Shown here: positions 1 to 7,900 of the stretch, in pieces
Layout: every line of letters starts with the position of its first letter
How positions within the stretch are numbered: position 1 is the first letter of the stretch
Source of the DNA: AC-37 sp036386455
Lineage (GTDB): Bacteria; Actinomycetota; Thermoleophilia; Solirubrobacterales; Thermoleophilaceae
Assembly (NCBI GenBank): GCA_036386455.1
Contig: DASVVS010000008.1
Coordinates: 1-24,591, forward strand
Direction of reading: 5' to 3'
Length of the DNA stretch: 24,591 nt
The notes under the pieces: generated by a model
The model's input: only the letters and a program-made list of their open reading frames with translations
The model's database searches: none
Told to the model about the DNA's origin: nothing
Translations under genes and position numbers: made by a program

Positions 1-45
1 CGGCATGCCGCGCCCCCGCTCCCCGGGCGGCTTCCTGCAGGGGGC

Positions 46-74
46 TTGATGTCGTCCGACCGGGGTAATACCTT
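46..74 (+). promoter_or_regulatory. lexA promoter
   Basis: A -35-like TTGATG (46-51) and a -10-like TACCTT (69-74) are separated by 17 bp. The predicted transcription start falls near 81, inside the SOS box at 77-90, so LexA binding would block initiation. The -10 has the TACCnT form seen before several other genes here. Bases 1-45 hold no gene I can support, only GC-rich sequence with a short palindrome at 1-10. Confidence 0.55.
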
Positions 75-76
75 TA

Positions 77-90
77 CGAACACATGTTCG
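77..90. promoter_or_regulatory. LexA-binding SOS box
   Basis: CGAACACATGTTCG fits the Gram-positive/actinobacterial SOS consensus CGAAC-N4-GTTCG, with perfect five-base arms. It lies 28 bp before the lexA start and just after the promoter's -10, as expected for autorepression. It probably also governs the small gene at 751, which follows lexA without a visible promoter. Confidence 0.9.
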
Positions 91-118
91 AGAACCGGCT
101 CCCAGGAGGCTCGCCCGC

Positions 119-730
119 GTGGACCTGAACCTGACCAAGCGGCAGCAGGAGATCTTCGAGTACATCAAGACGTACTCGAGCAAGCACGGGTACCCGCCGA
201 CGGTCCGCGACATCGGCAAGGCCATCGGCCTGACCTCGTCTTCGACCGTGCATACGCACCTGGCCAACCTGGAGAAGATCGGGCTCGTACGGCGCGATCC
301 GTCCAAGCCGCGGGCGCTCGAGCTGCTCGTCGACCAGGCGAAGAAGGCCGTGGGGCCGAGCGGGCTGCCGGTGGTCGGCCGCGTGGCCGCCGGCTCGCCG
401 GTGCTCGCCGAGGAGAACATCGAGGAGTACGTGGAGGTGCCGGAGCTCGCGGGTGGCGAGGAGGGCGAGTACGTCCTGCGCGTCACCGGCGACTCGATGC
501 GCGACGCCGGCATCCTCGACGGCGACCACGTCGTCGTGCACAAGCAGGAGACCGCCCGCAACGGCGAGATTGTCGTGGCGCTGGTGGGGGAGGAGGCGAC
601 GGTCAAGCGCTACTTCAAGGAGTCCGACCACATCCGCCTCCAGCCGGAGAACGATGCCCACGAGCCGATCCGGACGCGCGACGCGCAGATCCTCGGCCGC
701 GTCGTGGGGGTTTGCAGGCGCGTCACCTGA
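119..730 (+). CDS. lexA: LexA repressor (SOS regulator, self-cleaving)
   Basis: LexA represses the DNA-damage (SOS) regulon and is inactivated by RecA-stimulated self-cleavage. The 203-residue protein has the usual length. The N-terminal winged helix-turn-helix covers about residues 1-70 (LTKRQQEIFEYI, GYPPTVRDIG, SSSTVHTHLANLEKIG). The cleavage site is Ala91-Gly92 (VAAGSP). The catalytic pair is Ser126 (GDSMRDAG) and Lys163 (EATVKRYF), in the S24 peptidase fold. I chose the GTG start at 119 because AGGAGG lies at 104-109 with good spacing and the product begins as LexA proteins do. A consensus SOS box stands upstream. A zinc-ribbon gene follows 20 nt after the stop and is probably co-transcribed. 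Confidence 0.97.
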   Translation: MDLNLTKRQQEIFEYIKTYSSKHGYPPTVRDIGKAIGLTSSSTVHTHLANLEKIGLVRRDPSKPRALELLVDQAKKAVGPSGLPVVGRVAAGSPVLAEENIEEYVEVPELAGGEEGEYVLRVTGDSMRDAGILDGDHVVVHKQETARNGEIVVALVGEEATVKRYFKESDHIRLQPENDAHEPIRTRDAQILGRVVGVCRRVT

Positions 731-750
731 GCGCGCGCCAAGGAGGCCTG

Positions 751-981
751 ATGAGCACTGTCACCGAACAACTGAACTTCGCGACCACCGCGTCGCCGGC
801 CGGGACCACCCGGTGTGGCGAGGCGGGAGGCGGCCGTAGGCCGACGCTCGGGCGAAAGCTCGAGCTGACCTGGGAGGGCCTACGTGCCGCCGGAGTCGCG
901 AGCTGCCCGCTCTGCGGGGGGCGCATGGAGCGCCGCGCGGCGCACGCCCGCTGCGGCTGCTGCGGCACGCGGCTGTCCTAG
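751..981 (+). CDS. Small zinc-ribbon protein downstream of lexA
   Basis: I do not recognise a named family for this 76-residue protein. Its C-terminal third carries a zinc-ribbon-like set of cysteines: C52-PL-C55 and C68-G-C70-C71, each followed by glycine. The N-terminal half is Ser/Thr/Gly-rich and looks disordered, with a QLNF segment at residues 7-10 that faintly resembles sliding-clamp-binding peptides (speculative). The ATG at 751 has a strong AGGAGG at 741-746. The gene begins 20 nt after the lexA stop on the same strand with no visible promoter or terminator between, so it should be SOS-induced with lexA (inference). The shadow reading frame starting at 46 ends at the same stop, but its upstream part overlaps lexA out of frame. 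Confidence 0.75.
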   Translation: MSTVTEQLNFATTASPAGTTRCGEAGGGRRPTLGRKLELTWEGLRAAGVASCPLCGGRMERRAAHARCGCCGTRLS

Positions 982-1040
982 CCGGCATCGCGCACACGGC
1001 GGAGCACGGCCTTGCTGCCGCCGCGGCCGCCGCCGCTTCG

Positions 1041-1089
1041 CAACTGGTCGACCTAACCCACGTATAGCGTGGTCAAGATCGACCAGTTG
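1041..1089. terminator. Nested palindrome between convergent genes
   Basis: Outer arms CAACTGGTCGA (1041-1051) and TCGACCAGTTG (1079-1089) pair perfectly over 11 bp. After a symmetric 6/6-nt internal loop, inner arms CCACG (1058-1062) and CGTGG (1068-1072) enclose a TATAG loop. The element sits between the zinc-ribbon gene (+) and the hotdog gene (-), where a bidirectional terminator would be expected, but no T-tract follows on either strand. It could instead be a REP-like intergenic repeat. The rest of 982-1160 shows nothing recognisable. Confidence 0.5.
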
Positions 1090-1160
1090 GAGGCCGCAAG
1101 CGCGCACCCGCCGGTCGGCGCCGGCGCGGGGGCCTAGTTCCTCGCCGCCGCCACTCGCGC

Positions 1161-1907
1161 CTAGCCCGGCGCGGCCTTCAGCTCGATCCACAACGCGCGC
1201 GCACGCGCGAGGAGCTCGCCGCCGGCGCTGTACAGCGCCGCGCCCGCCTCGCGCTTGCGACCCTCGCGCCAGATCTCCCGCGACGTGATCACGTGCTCGG
1301 CGCCGGCGCGCACCTCGCCGGTCACCTCCACGGCCAGGCGCGCCAGCACGATCGGCAGCACGCGGCCGTCCGGCCCCGGCTGGTTCATGCCGGGCGCCGA
1401 GGTCGGGCAGTCGAGCGCCGCCCAGACGATCTCGGGGGCCACGGTGCCGTCCGCGCGCGCGAGATCGTCCGCCGGCCGCCACGGCGCGGCGAACATCTCG
1501 CCGAGCGGCCCGGGGAAGATCCGCAGGCCGTCGCCCTCGGCTCGCCGCGGCCCGCACACGAAGCACGACGGAAACGGGTGGCTGTCGTTCAGGTAGAAGG
1601 AGCGTGTCGCGGCATCCCGCGCCTCGCCCGGCTCCACGAACCCCGGCGGCTCGCCGAGCGACTCGGCGGAGACCACCGACGCGTCCGCCACCAGCCCGTC
1701 GCCGGCGAGCAGCCGCGCGCCCTCGTCCGAGCGCTCGAGGTCGAGCGGCTCCTCCAGCGGCGGCGGCTGGCGCAGGCTCACCTGCACCGCCCCGTCGCCC
1801 GGACCCGAGCCTCCGAAGGCACGCGCCACGCAGCCGCAGGTGTAGCCCCCGTTCGCGCTGTCGGGCGGCCCGTTGAAGCGCCGCTCGATGACGATCCGAT
1901 CGCCCAC
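1161..1907 (-). CDS. Hotdog-fold (thioesterase-like) protein
   Basis: A protein of about 248 residues resembling actinobacterial hotdog-domain proteins of unknown exact substrate; acyl-CoA thioesterase or hydratase-like activity is possible. Visible signatures are the N-terminal FNGPPDSANGGYTCG (residues 11-25) and, in the middle, SHPFPSCFVCGPRR (109-122) with GDGLRIFPGPLG (125-136), a pattern I associate with this group. Two hotdog-like halves are suggested by length. The start is uncertain: GTG at 1907 has AAGGTG at 1914-1919 as a possible ribosome site, while GTG at 1916 would add three residues. The gene is divergent from rnpB and convergent with the zinc-ribbon gene. Confidence 0.75.
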   Translation of the reverse strand: MGDRIVIERRFNGPPDSANGGYTCGCVARAFGGSGPGDGAVQVSLRQPPPLEEPLDLERSDEGARLLAGDGLVADASVVSAESLGEPPGFVEPGEARDAATRSFYLNDSHPFPSCFVCGPRRAEGDGLRIFPGPLGEMFAAPWRPADDLARADGTVAPEIVWAALDCPTSAPGMNQPGPDGRVLPIVLARLAVEVTGEVRAGAEHVITSREIWREGRKREAGAALYSAGGELLARARALWIELKAAPG

Positions 1908-1959
1908 GGGCGGCACCTTACGGGAGGGGTCGGCCCTGCGCGGTCGTGCGGTGAGGGGG

Positions 1960-1988
1960 TGGAAATGGCACCGCCGCGCACCTAACCT
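1960..1988 (+). promoter_or_regulatory. Candidate rnpB promoter
   Basis: TGGAAA (1960-1965) and TAACCT (1983-1988) are spaced 17 bp apart, placing a start near 1994, close to the 5' end of the RNase P RNA. The -35 is weak (4 of 6 to TTGACA). Confidence 0.45.
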
Positions 1989-1989
1989 T

Positions 1990-2366
1990 GGAGACCGCCG
2001 GCCAGGCAGCCGCGGGGGGCGGAGAGAAAACCGTCCTTCGAGGAAAGTCCGGACACCGCAGGGCAGGGTGGTCGGGGGACCGACCCGGGGAAACCCGCGG
2101 GAAAGTGCCACAGAAACAAACCGCCCAAGCGACGAGCCCGCAGCTGAGGCTCGCCGCCGGCAAGGGTGCAAAGGTGCGGTAAGAGCGCACCGGCGTCGCG
2201 GCGACGCGGCGGCCAGGCAAACCCCGCCCGGTGCAAGGCCAAGCAGGGACGTCGACGCTGCCCGCCGAGTCCCAGGTAGGCCGCAGGGCCGAAGGGCCCG
2301 CCCGGCGCGAGCCGGGCAGATGGATGGCTGCCCAAGACAAAATCCGGCTTACCGGCCGGCTAAGGG
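1990..2366 (+). ncRNA. rnpB: RNase P RNA, bacterial type A
   Basis: This is the catalytic RNA of RNase P, which removes the 5' leader of pre-tRNAs. The conserved blocks appear in order: GAGGAAAGTCCGGAC (2040-2054), ACAGAAACAAACCGCC (2110-2125), a GGTGCAAAGGTGCGGTAAGA block (from 2164), AGATGGATGGCTGCCC (2318-2333) and GACAAAATCCGGCTTACCGG (2336-2355). GCCGGCC at 1997-2003 pairs with GGCCGGC at 2354-2360 as helix P1. The length near 375 nt is normal for type A. The exact ends are estimated. Protein reading frames across this stretch on both strands are spurious. Confidence 0.95.
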
Positions 2367-2367
2367 G

Positions 2368-2397
2368 AGGCCCCGCGCGAGCGGGGTCTCTCTATTG
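2368..2397 (+). terminator. rnpB terminator hairpin
   Basis: AGGCCCCGC (2368-2376) pairs with GCGGGGTCT (2381-2389), including one G-T pair, around a GCGA tetraloop, and a pyrimidine-rich CTCTATT follows. It lies just past the RNase P RNA. It also sits directly beyond the stop codon (2398) of the convergent oxidase gene and may serve both directions. Confidence 0.8.
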
Positions 2398-3858
2398 CTA
2401 CGCCGGCTCGATCGACTGCGCGTGGTGGAACACCTCGAGCGGGTCCCACAGCCGCTTCGCGCGCCGCAGCCGCGGATAGTTCTCGAGGTAGTACAGGTAC
2501 TGCCAGTCGTCGAGGTCCACGTCCGGGTAGTTCACGTAGGCGCCGTCCATGACCTCGTCGGGGCGCGGCCCGGCCGCCCCGTACATGCCCTCGTACACAC
2601 CGCGGATCCAGGCGAGGTTGTCGTCGTCCTGGGCCGGGTCGGTCCAGTAGGTCTGGAACTGGAGCTTCATGATCGACGAGCGCTGCGGGATCGCGCACTC
2701 GTCGGAGGCGACGGCGTTCACCTGGCAGCCGTACGAATCGACCTGCACGAGCGCGTTCGGGTTCGCCAGCTTCGGGTGGCGCAGCGGGTACTCGTGGAGC
2801 CACTCGTACAGCGCGTCGATCTGATGGCCCGGGAAGCCCCGCTTCATGTACGACGACTTGTACTTCCCGCGCCGGTTCGGCCCCGACCCGTTCAGCGTCT
2901 GCGTGGCGTAGAGCCACGGCATCCACTCCGGCTCGGTCCCCTGCGCGACCAGGTGGTGGTAGCCGCACGGCCGCTTCTGCGGCTCGGGCGCTCCGACCCC
3001 GTCGCCGACGTGCGCCCCGAACTCGGCGAGCAACTCGGGCCGCGGGCCCACGTACTGCGCCGTCATAACCACCTGAGCCGGATCGCCGGCGTTCTGGTTG
3101 AGGTGCAGCAGCGAGAACAGCCCGCTGTACTCGCTGCCCACGTCGCTGTTGGCCTCGAGGAACCCGCCGTAGTTCTCCAGCAACCGCCTGAAGCGATCGG
3201 GGTCGAGTCCCTTCCAGGGCCACGCGAGGTTGAGGATCCACGCGTCCGACGGGGCCTCCGGCGGGTCGGCGAAGAAGAACTTCGTGACGATCCCGAAGTT
3301 GCCGCCGCCCCCGCCCAGGTGCGCCCAGAGCATCTCGCGCTCGCCGGGGTCGGAGGAGTCGCGCGCGACGGTCACGAGCTCGGCGCGGCCCTCGGAGTTC
3401 ACGCGCACGACCTCGACCGCGTGGAGGTAGTCCACGGTCAGCCCGTCACGGCGCGAGAGCAGGCCGTAGCCCCCGCCGGTGAAGTGACCGCCGGCGCCCA
3501 CCGAGTAGCACGACCCGGCCGGCAGGGTCACGCCGAACTCCTTGTACAGCCGGACGTACAGGTCCCAGTTCGTGCAGCCGCCCTCCATGCAGTAGAGCCC
3601 GCTGTTCGGGTCGCGCCAGGCGCCGTTCATCAGCGCCATGTCCACGATCACCCCGTCCTGGTTGTCGCAGACGAAGTCCTCGTAGCAGTGGCCGCCGCTG
3701 CGCACGGTGATGCGCCGCCCCTCGTCCACCGCGCGCTGCACGGTGGCGACGACGCCGTCGGCACTGGAGCACACCGCCACACGGTCCGGGTCCGCGACCC
3801 AGCGAAGGTTGAATCCGCGCCTGAGCGTGTTCCAGCGCGGGTCCTCGCGGCCGATCAT
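2398..3858 (-). CDS. FAD-linked oxidase, berberine-bridge-enzyme type, bicovalent flavin
   Basis: A 486-residue member of the FAD_binding_4 plus BBE family, which oxidises alcohols, sugars or alkaloid-like compounds with O2; the substrate cannot be told here. The flavin domain begins near residue 20. His57 in RSGGHCYED and Cys117 in LPAGSCYSVGAGGHFTGGG match the two residues that tether FAD twice in this family. The C-terminal BBE segment shows YVNYPDVDLDDW, NYPRLRRAKRLWDP and a final HHAQSI. No signal peptide is visible, so it is probably cytosolic. ATG at 3858 lacks a clear Shine-Dalgarno beyond a GGTGG. It lies 81 nt downstream of the membrane protein gene on the same strand and ends against the rnpB terminator. 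Confidence 0.9.
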   Translation of the reverse strand: MIGREDPRWNTLRRGFNLRWVADPDRVAVCSSADGVVATVQRAVDEGRRITVRSGGHCYEDFVCDNQDGVIVDMALMNGAWRDPNSGLYCMEGGCTNWDLYVRLYKEFGVTLPAGSCYSVGAGGHFTGGGYGLLSRRDGLTVDYLHAVEVVRVNSEGRAELVTVARDSSDPGEREMLWAHLGGGGGNFGIVTKFFFADPPEAPSDAWILNLAWPWKGLDPDRFRRLLENYGGFLEANSDVGSEYSGLFSLLHLNQNAGDPAQVVMTAQYVGPRPELLAEFGAHVGDGVGAPEPQKRPCGYHHLVAQGTEPEWMPWLYATQTLNGSGPNRRGKYKSSYMKRGFPGHQIDALYEWLHEYPLRHPKLANPNALVQVDSYGCQVNAVASDECAIPQRSSIMKLQFQTYWTDPAQDDDNLAWIRGVYEGMYGAAGPRPDEVMDGAYVNYPDVDLDDWQYLYYLENYPRLRRAKRLWDPLEVFHHAQSIEPA

Positions 3859-3897
3859 GCGCTGCCCAGCCCACCACCTGCGTCCGTCCGGGTCAAC

Positions 3898-3911
3898 CCC
3901 CCGTCCGGGGG
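3898..3911 (-). terminator. Short GC hairpin between the two minus-strand genes
   Basis: CCCCC (3898-3902) and GGGGG (3907-3911) flank a four-base loop. It lies after the membrane protein stop and before the oxidase start on the minus strand. It is short and has no T-tract, so attenuation or termination is only possible. Confidence 0.3.
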
Positions 3912-3939
3912 CCGTCCGCGCCGAGGGCGCTGCGGGCGT

Positions 3940-4494
3940 CTAGGCGGGCGCGCCGCGCGCCGAATCCCGGCGCTGCTGCCGCCGGTGGTACACGATCGCG
4001 ACGATCATCGGGGCGGTCGCGAGGCTGTTGTAGAAGAGGTGCAGCTCCACCCGCGGGACGAGCAGCTGCACCACGCTGGTGGGGACGGGCTCGCCGAACC
4101 ACGGGCTCGTCTGCGCCTGGATCAGCAGGATCAGATGCTCGAAGTGGTGCCAGACCTGGATGCCGATCGTGATCAGCCACCACTTCCTGGCATCGCCGCT
4201 GAACCCGTAGAGGAGCGCCAGCAGGCCGATCAGCATCGCCGCGTTGTAGCCGTAGTGGAGCCACTCCTCGCGCACGAGCGCGGGGACGAGCATGCCGAAC
4301 GCGCCGCGCGCCTCGGGCAACTCCCAGCCGAGCACCCAGAGCTGAATCGCCTGGAGGATGTGCTCGGCCCAGTGCGAGATCACGAGCAGCGTGAACGCCG
4401 CGAGGCCCTTCGTGTGCCACGAGCTCTCGCGGACCCGCCCGGCCCAGCCGCGTGGCGCGACCCCCGGCTGCAGCGTGCCTGCCTCAGTCGTCAA
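3940..4494 (-). CDS. Histidine-rich integral membrane protein, unknown function
   Basis: A 184-residue protein with about four hydrophobic segments (near residues 31-57, 83-98, 105-127, 155-168). It resembles an uncharacterised actinobacterial family. Histidines and acidic residues recur at membrane edges: H41-x3-H45 (SHWAEH), E77 and H80 (REEWLH), H116-H117-x2-H120 (VWHHFEH) and E150-x-H152 (VELHLF). That spacing suggests metal or haem ligands, as in di-iron membrane enzymes; this is inference. The start at 4494 is TTG, with a G-rich ribosome-site-like stretch just upstream; no earlier ATG keeps the frame. The gene is upstream of the flavin oxidase, which may be a functional partner. Confidence 0.75.
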   Translation of the reverse strand: MTTEAGTLQPGVAPRGWAGRVRESSWHTKGLAAFTLLVISHWAEHILQAIQLWVLGWELPEARGAFGMLVPALVREEWLHYGYNAAMLIGLLALLYGFSGDARKWWLITIGIQVWHHFEHLILLIQAQTSPWFGEPVPTSVVQLLVPRVELHLFYNSLATAPMIVAIVYHRRQQRRDSARGAPA

Positions 4495-4575
4495 CCTTGC
4501 CCCCCAATTTGAACCGTGGCGCTCGGAATCCAGCGAGCGCGGGGAAGTATCGCGCGTCCCCGCTCGGGGGTGGGG

Positions 4576-4601
4576 GTTCAGGGTCGATGTTCAGGGTCCA
4601 T
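4576..4601 (+). repeat. 13-bp tandem direct repeat
   Basis: GTTCAGGGTCGAT (4576-4588) is followed at once by GTTCAGGGTCCAT (4589-4601), 12 of 13 identical. It lies in the divergent intergenic region (4495-4641), which also has a 7-bp hairpin (GCGGGGA 4539-4545 with TCCCCGC 4557-4563). It could be a regulator-binding pair or slippage; no further signal is visible. Confidence 0.6.
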
Positions 4602-4641
4602 CCCCGATGTCGCGCGCCCGCCCACGCGAGAAGCTGGCCCC

Positions 4642-4893
4642 ATGGACAACACCCACACCACCCATATGCCAGTCGTCTTCCGCCCCGCCGGGGAGTCCGA
4701 CCGACCCGCCCTGAGCCGCCTCGCCCGCCTCGACGACCGCCGCATCCCGCGTGGCGATCTCGTCCTGGCCCAGGTGGGGAGCGAGATCCGGGCCGCCGTC
4801 TCGACCAGCGACGGCGCCGCCATCGCCGATCCCTGGACGCCGACCGCGGCCATCGTGGACGCCCTCAGGGCCTGGACGAGGGTGGCCGCATGA
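4642..4893 (+). CDS. Small GNAT-like protein
   Basis: An 83-residue protein of a type common in actinobacteria that matches only the N-terminal part of GNAT acetyltransferases: FRPAGESDRPALSRLARLDD, then LVLAQVGSEIRAAVSTSDG, then ADPWTPTAAIVDALRAW. The acetyl-CoA-binding Q/RxxGxG/A loop is absent, so acetyltransferase activity is doubtful; similar short proteins are widespread, so this is probably a natural short form rather than a fragment. ATG at 4642 has no clear Shine-Dalgarno. The longer frame beginning at 4516 adds only low-complexity residues and is not preferred. It is divergent from the membrane protein and 100 nt ahead of gltB. Confidence 0.65.
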   Translation: MDNTHTTHMPVVFRPAGESDRPALSRLARLDDRRIPRGDLVLAQVGSEIRAAVSTSDGAAIADPWTPTAAIVDALRAWTRVAA

Positions 4894-4993
4894 ACGCCTG
4901 ATCGGGGGGCAGGAACTGGCGAATCCGCTCTGAGCACCGCTAACATCTGCCGACTACTTGGCCGAGTCGCCGCGGCCCTGACCCCTCCTGAAT

Positions 4994-7900
4994 ATGCACA
5001 GACTTCAGCCGCCTGGGGCCGCGGGCCTCTACGACCCAGCATTCGAGCACGACGCGTGTGGCATCGGCGCGGTCGCCGACCTCACGAACCGGCGCACGCA
5101 CGACACGGTCGCCAAGGCGCTCTGGGTCCTCGACCACCTGGAGCACCGCGGCGCCAGCGGCTCGGAGGTCGACACCGGCGACGGCGCCGGGATCCTGCTC
5201 CAGACCCCCGACGCGTTCCTGCGCGGAGCCGCCGGCTGCGAGCTGCCGGAGCTCGGCCGCTACGGCGTGGGCGTGATCTTCCTCCCGCGCGAGGACGACC
5301 GCCGCCGCGAGGTCGAGCAGATCGTGGAGACCGCCGTCGAGGAGGGCGGCCAGCGCGTGCTGGGCTGGCGCGACGTGCCCGTGGACAGCAACGTGCCGGG
5401 TGCCAGTGCCGCGGCGGTGGAGCCGCGCATCCGCCAGGTCTTCGTCGAGTCGACGCTCGGCGACCAGCACTCCGAGCTCGCCTTCGAGCGCCGTCTCTAC
5501 GTGATCCGCCGGGTCATCGAGTCACGCGCGCGCGAGGACGTGGCGATCCCGAGCTTCTCCAGCCGCACGCTCGTCTACAAGGGCATGCTCACGAGCCCGC
5601 AGCTTCCGGCCTACTTCCCCGACCTGCGCGAGACGAGCATGGAGACGGCGCTCGCCCTCGTGCACTCGCGCTTCAGCACGAACACCTTCCCGAGCTGGAA
5701 GCTCGCCCACCCGTACCGGTTCCTCTGCCACAACGGCGAGATCAACACCGTGCGCGGCAACATCAACTGGATGCGCGCGCGGGAGTCGCAGCTCCTGAGC
5801 GAGGCGTTCGGCGACGACCTGGCCAAGCTGCTGCCGGTCGTGAACGAGCGCGACAGCGACTCGGCGATCTTCGACAGCGTGCTCGAGATGCTCGTGCTCG
5901 CAGGCCGCTCGCTCCCGCACGCCCTGATGATGATGGTCCCCGAGGCGTGGGAGAACCACGCCGCGATGCCGCCCGAGGTGCGCGACTTCTACGCGTACCA
6001 CTCGTGCCTCATGGAGCCGTGGGACGGCCCCGCCGGCATCGCCTCGACCGACGGCCACGTGATCGGCGCCACGCTCGACCGCAACGGGCTGCGCCCGGGC
6101 CGCTGGCAGGTCACGAGCGACGACTTCGTGGTGCTCGCGTCCGAGTCGGGCGTGCTCGAGGCCGAGCCGAGCAAGATCCTCCGCAAGGGCCGGCTCCAGC
6201 CGGGCAAGCTGTTCTTCGTCGACGTCGAGAAGGGCCGCGTGATCGAGGACGCGGAGCTGAAGCACGAGATCGCGACCCGCAGGCCGTACGGGCAGTGGTA
6301 CCGCGACTGCACGGTCCACCTCGACGACCTGCCGGACGTCGCGCCGCGCGAGCTGCCGGCCGACCCGGTCCGCACCCGCCAGCTCATGTTCGGCTACACG
6401 CAGGAGGACCTGCGGATCACGCTCGCGCGCATGGGCGGCGTGAGCGCCGAGGAGCCGATCGGCTCGATGGGCAACGACTTCGCCCTGGCGGTCCTGTCGG
6501 ACAAGAGCCCGCCGCTCTACTCGTACTTCAAGCAGCTCTTCGCCCAGGTCACGAACCCGGCGATCGACCCGATTCGCGAGCGCGTGGTGATGAGCCTCGA
6601 GACTGCGGTCGGCCCGCAGTCGAACCTCTTCACCGAGACGCCCGAGCACGCTCACCAGCTGATCATCGGCCAGCCGATCCTCTCGAACGGCGAGCTGGAG
6701 AAGCTGCGGCAGGTCGACCACGACGTGTTCGCCGCCCACACGCTCGACGCCACCTGGCCCGCCGCGGACGGCCCGGAGGGTCTCGCGCGCGCCATGGAGC
6801 GCCTCTGCCAGGAGGCCTCGGCGCGCCTCGCCGAGGGCGACAACATCCTGATCATCTCCGACCGCGCCGCCGGCCAGGACCGCGTGCCGATCCCCGCGCT
6901 CCTGGCGGTCTCCGGCGTGCACCACCACCTCGTGCGCGAGGGCACGCGCCTGCAGACCGGCCTCGTGGTCGAGTCCGGCGAGCCGCGCGAGGTCCATCAC
7001 GTCTGCTGCCTGCTCGGCTTCGGCGCGAACGCGATCAACCCCTACCTCGCCTTCGAGACGCTCCACGAGATGTTCGACGAGCAGCTGCTCCCGGGCGTCG
7101 AGTCGGCGGCCGACGCCGACGCTCACTTCGTGAAGGCGCTGGGCAAGGCGATCCTCAAGACGATCTCGAAGATGGGCATCTCGACGGTGCGCAGCTACAC
7201 CGGCGCGCAGATCTTCGAGGCCGTCGGCCTCGAGAGCGAGCTGATCGACCGCTACTTCACCGGCGCGACCTCGCGGATCGGCGGCGTGGGCCTCGACGTG
7301 CTCGCCCGCGAGGCGATCGACCGCCACAGCCGTGCCTACCCGCGCACCGGCCACCGCCTGCCGGTCGGCGGCGTGCACATGTGGCGCCGCGACGGCGAGT
7401 TCCACCAGTGGAACCCCGACACGGTCGCGAAGATCCAGCACGCCGTGCGCCACGGCGGCCAGGAGTCGTACGCGGAGTTCACCAAGCTGATCAACGAGCA
7501 GTCGAAGCGGCGCGCGACGCTGCGCGGCCTGCTCGACATCGCCAAGCCGGGCGACCCGATCGACGTCGACGAGGTCGAGCCCGTCAAGGAGATCGTCAAG
7601 CGCTTCGCCACCGGCGCGATGAGCCTCGGCTCGCTGTCGGCGGAGGCGCACGAGACGCTCGCGATCGCGATGAACCGCCTCGGTGGCAAGTCGAACACGG
7701 GCGAGGGCGGGGAGGACCCGCGCCGCTACACGCCGGACCCCAATGGGGACTCGCGCCGGTCGGCGATCAAGCAGGTCGCCTCCGGCCGCTTCGGCGTGAC
7801 GATCCACTACCTGCGCAACGCCGACGAGCTGCAGATCAAGATCGCCCAGGGCGCCAAGCCCGGCGAGGGCGGCCAGCTGCCCGGCCACAAGGTCGACGAG

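Noticed and set aside
1041..1089. Classical intrinsic terminator
   Set aside because: The hairpin is strong but neither strand has a T-tract after it, so it is recorded only as a possible terminator or repeat.
1873..4512. An 879-residue plus-strand frame across rnpB and the minus-strand oxidase and membrane genes
   Set aside because: It crosses a clear RNase P RNA and terminator and is antisense to two recognisable genes; no domain is visible.
4642..4893. Truncated acetyltransferase pseudogene
   Set aside because: The frame is intact, and similar short GNAT-like proteins are common in actinobacteria, so decay is not the simplest reading.
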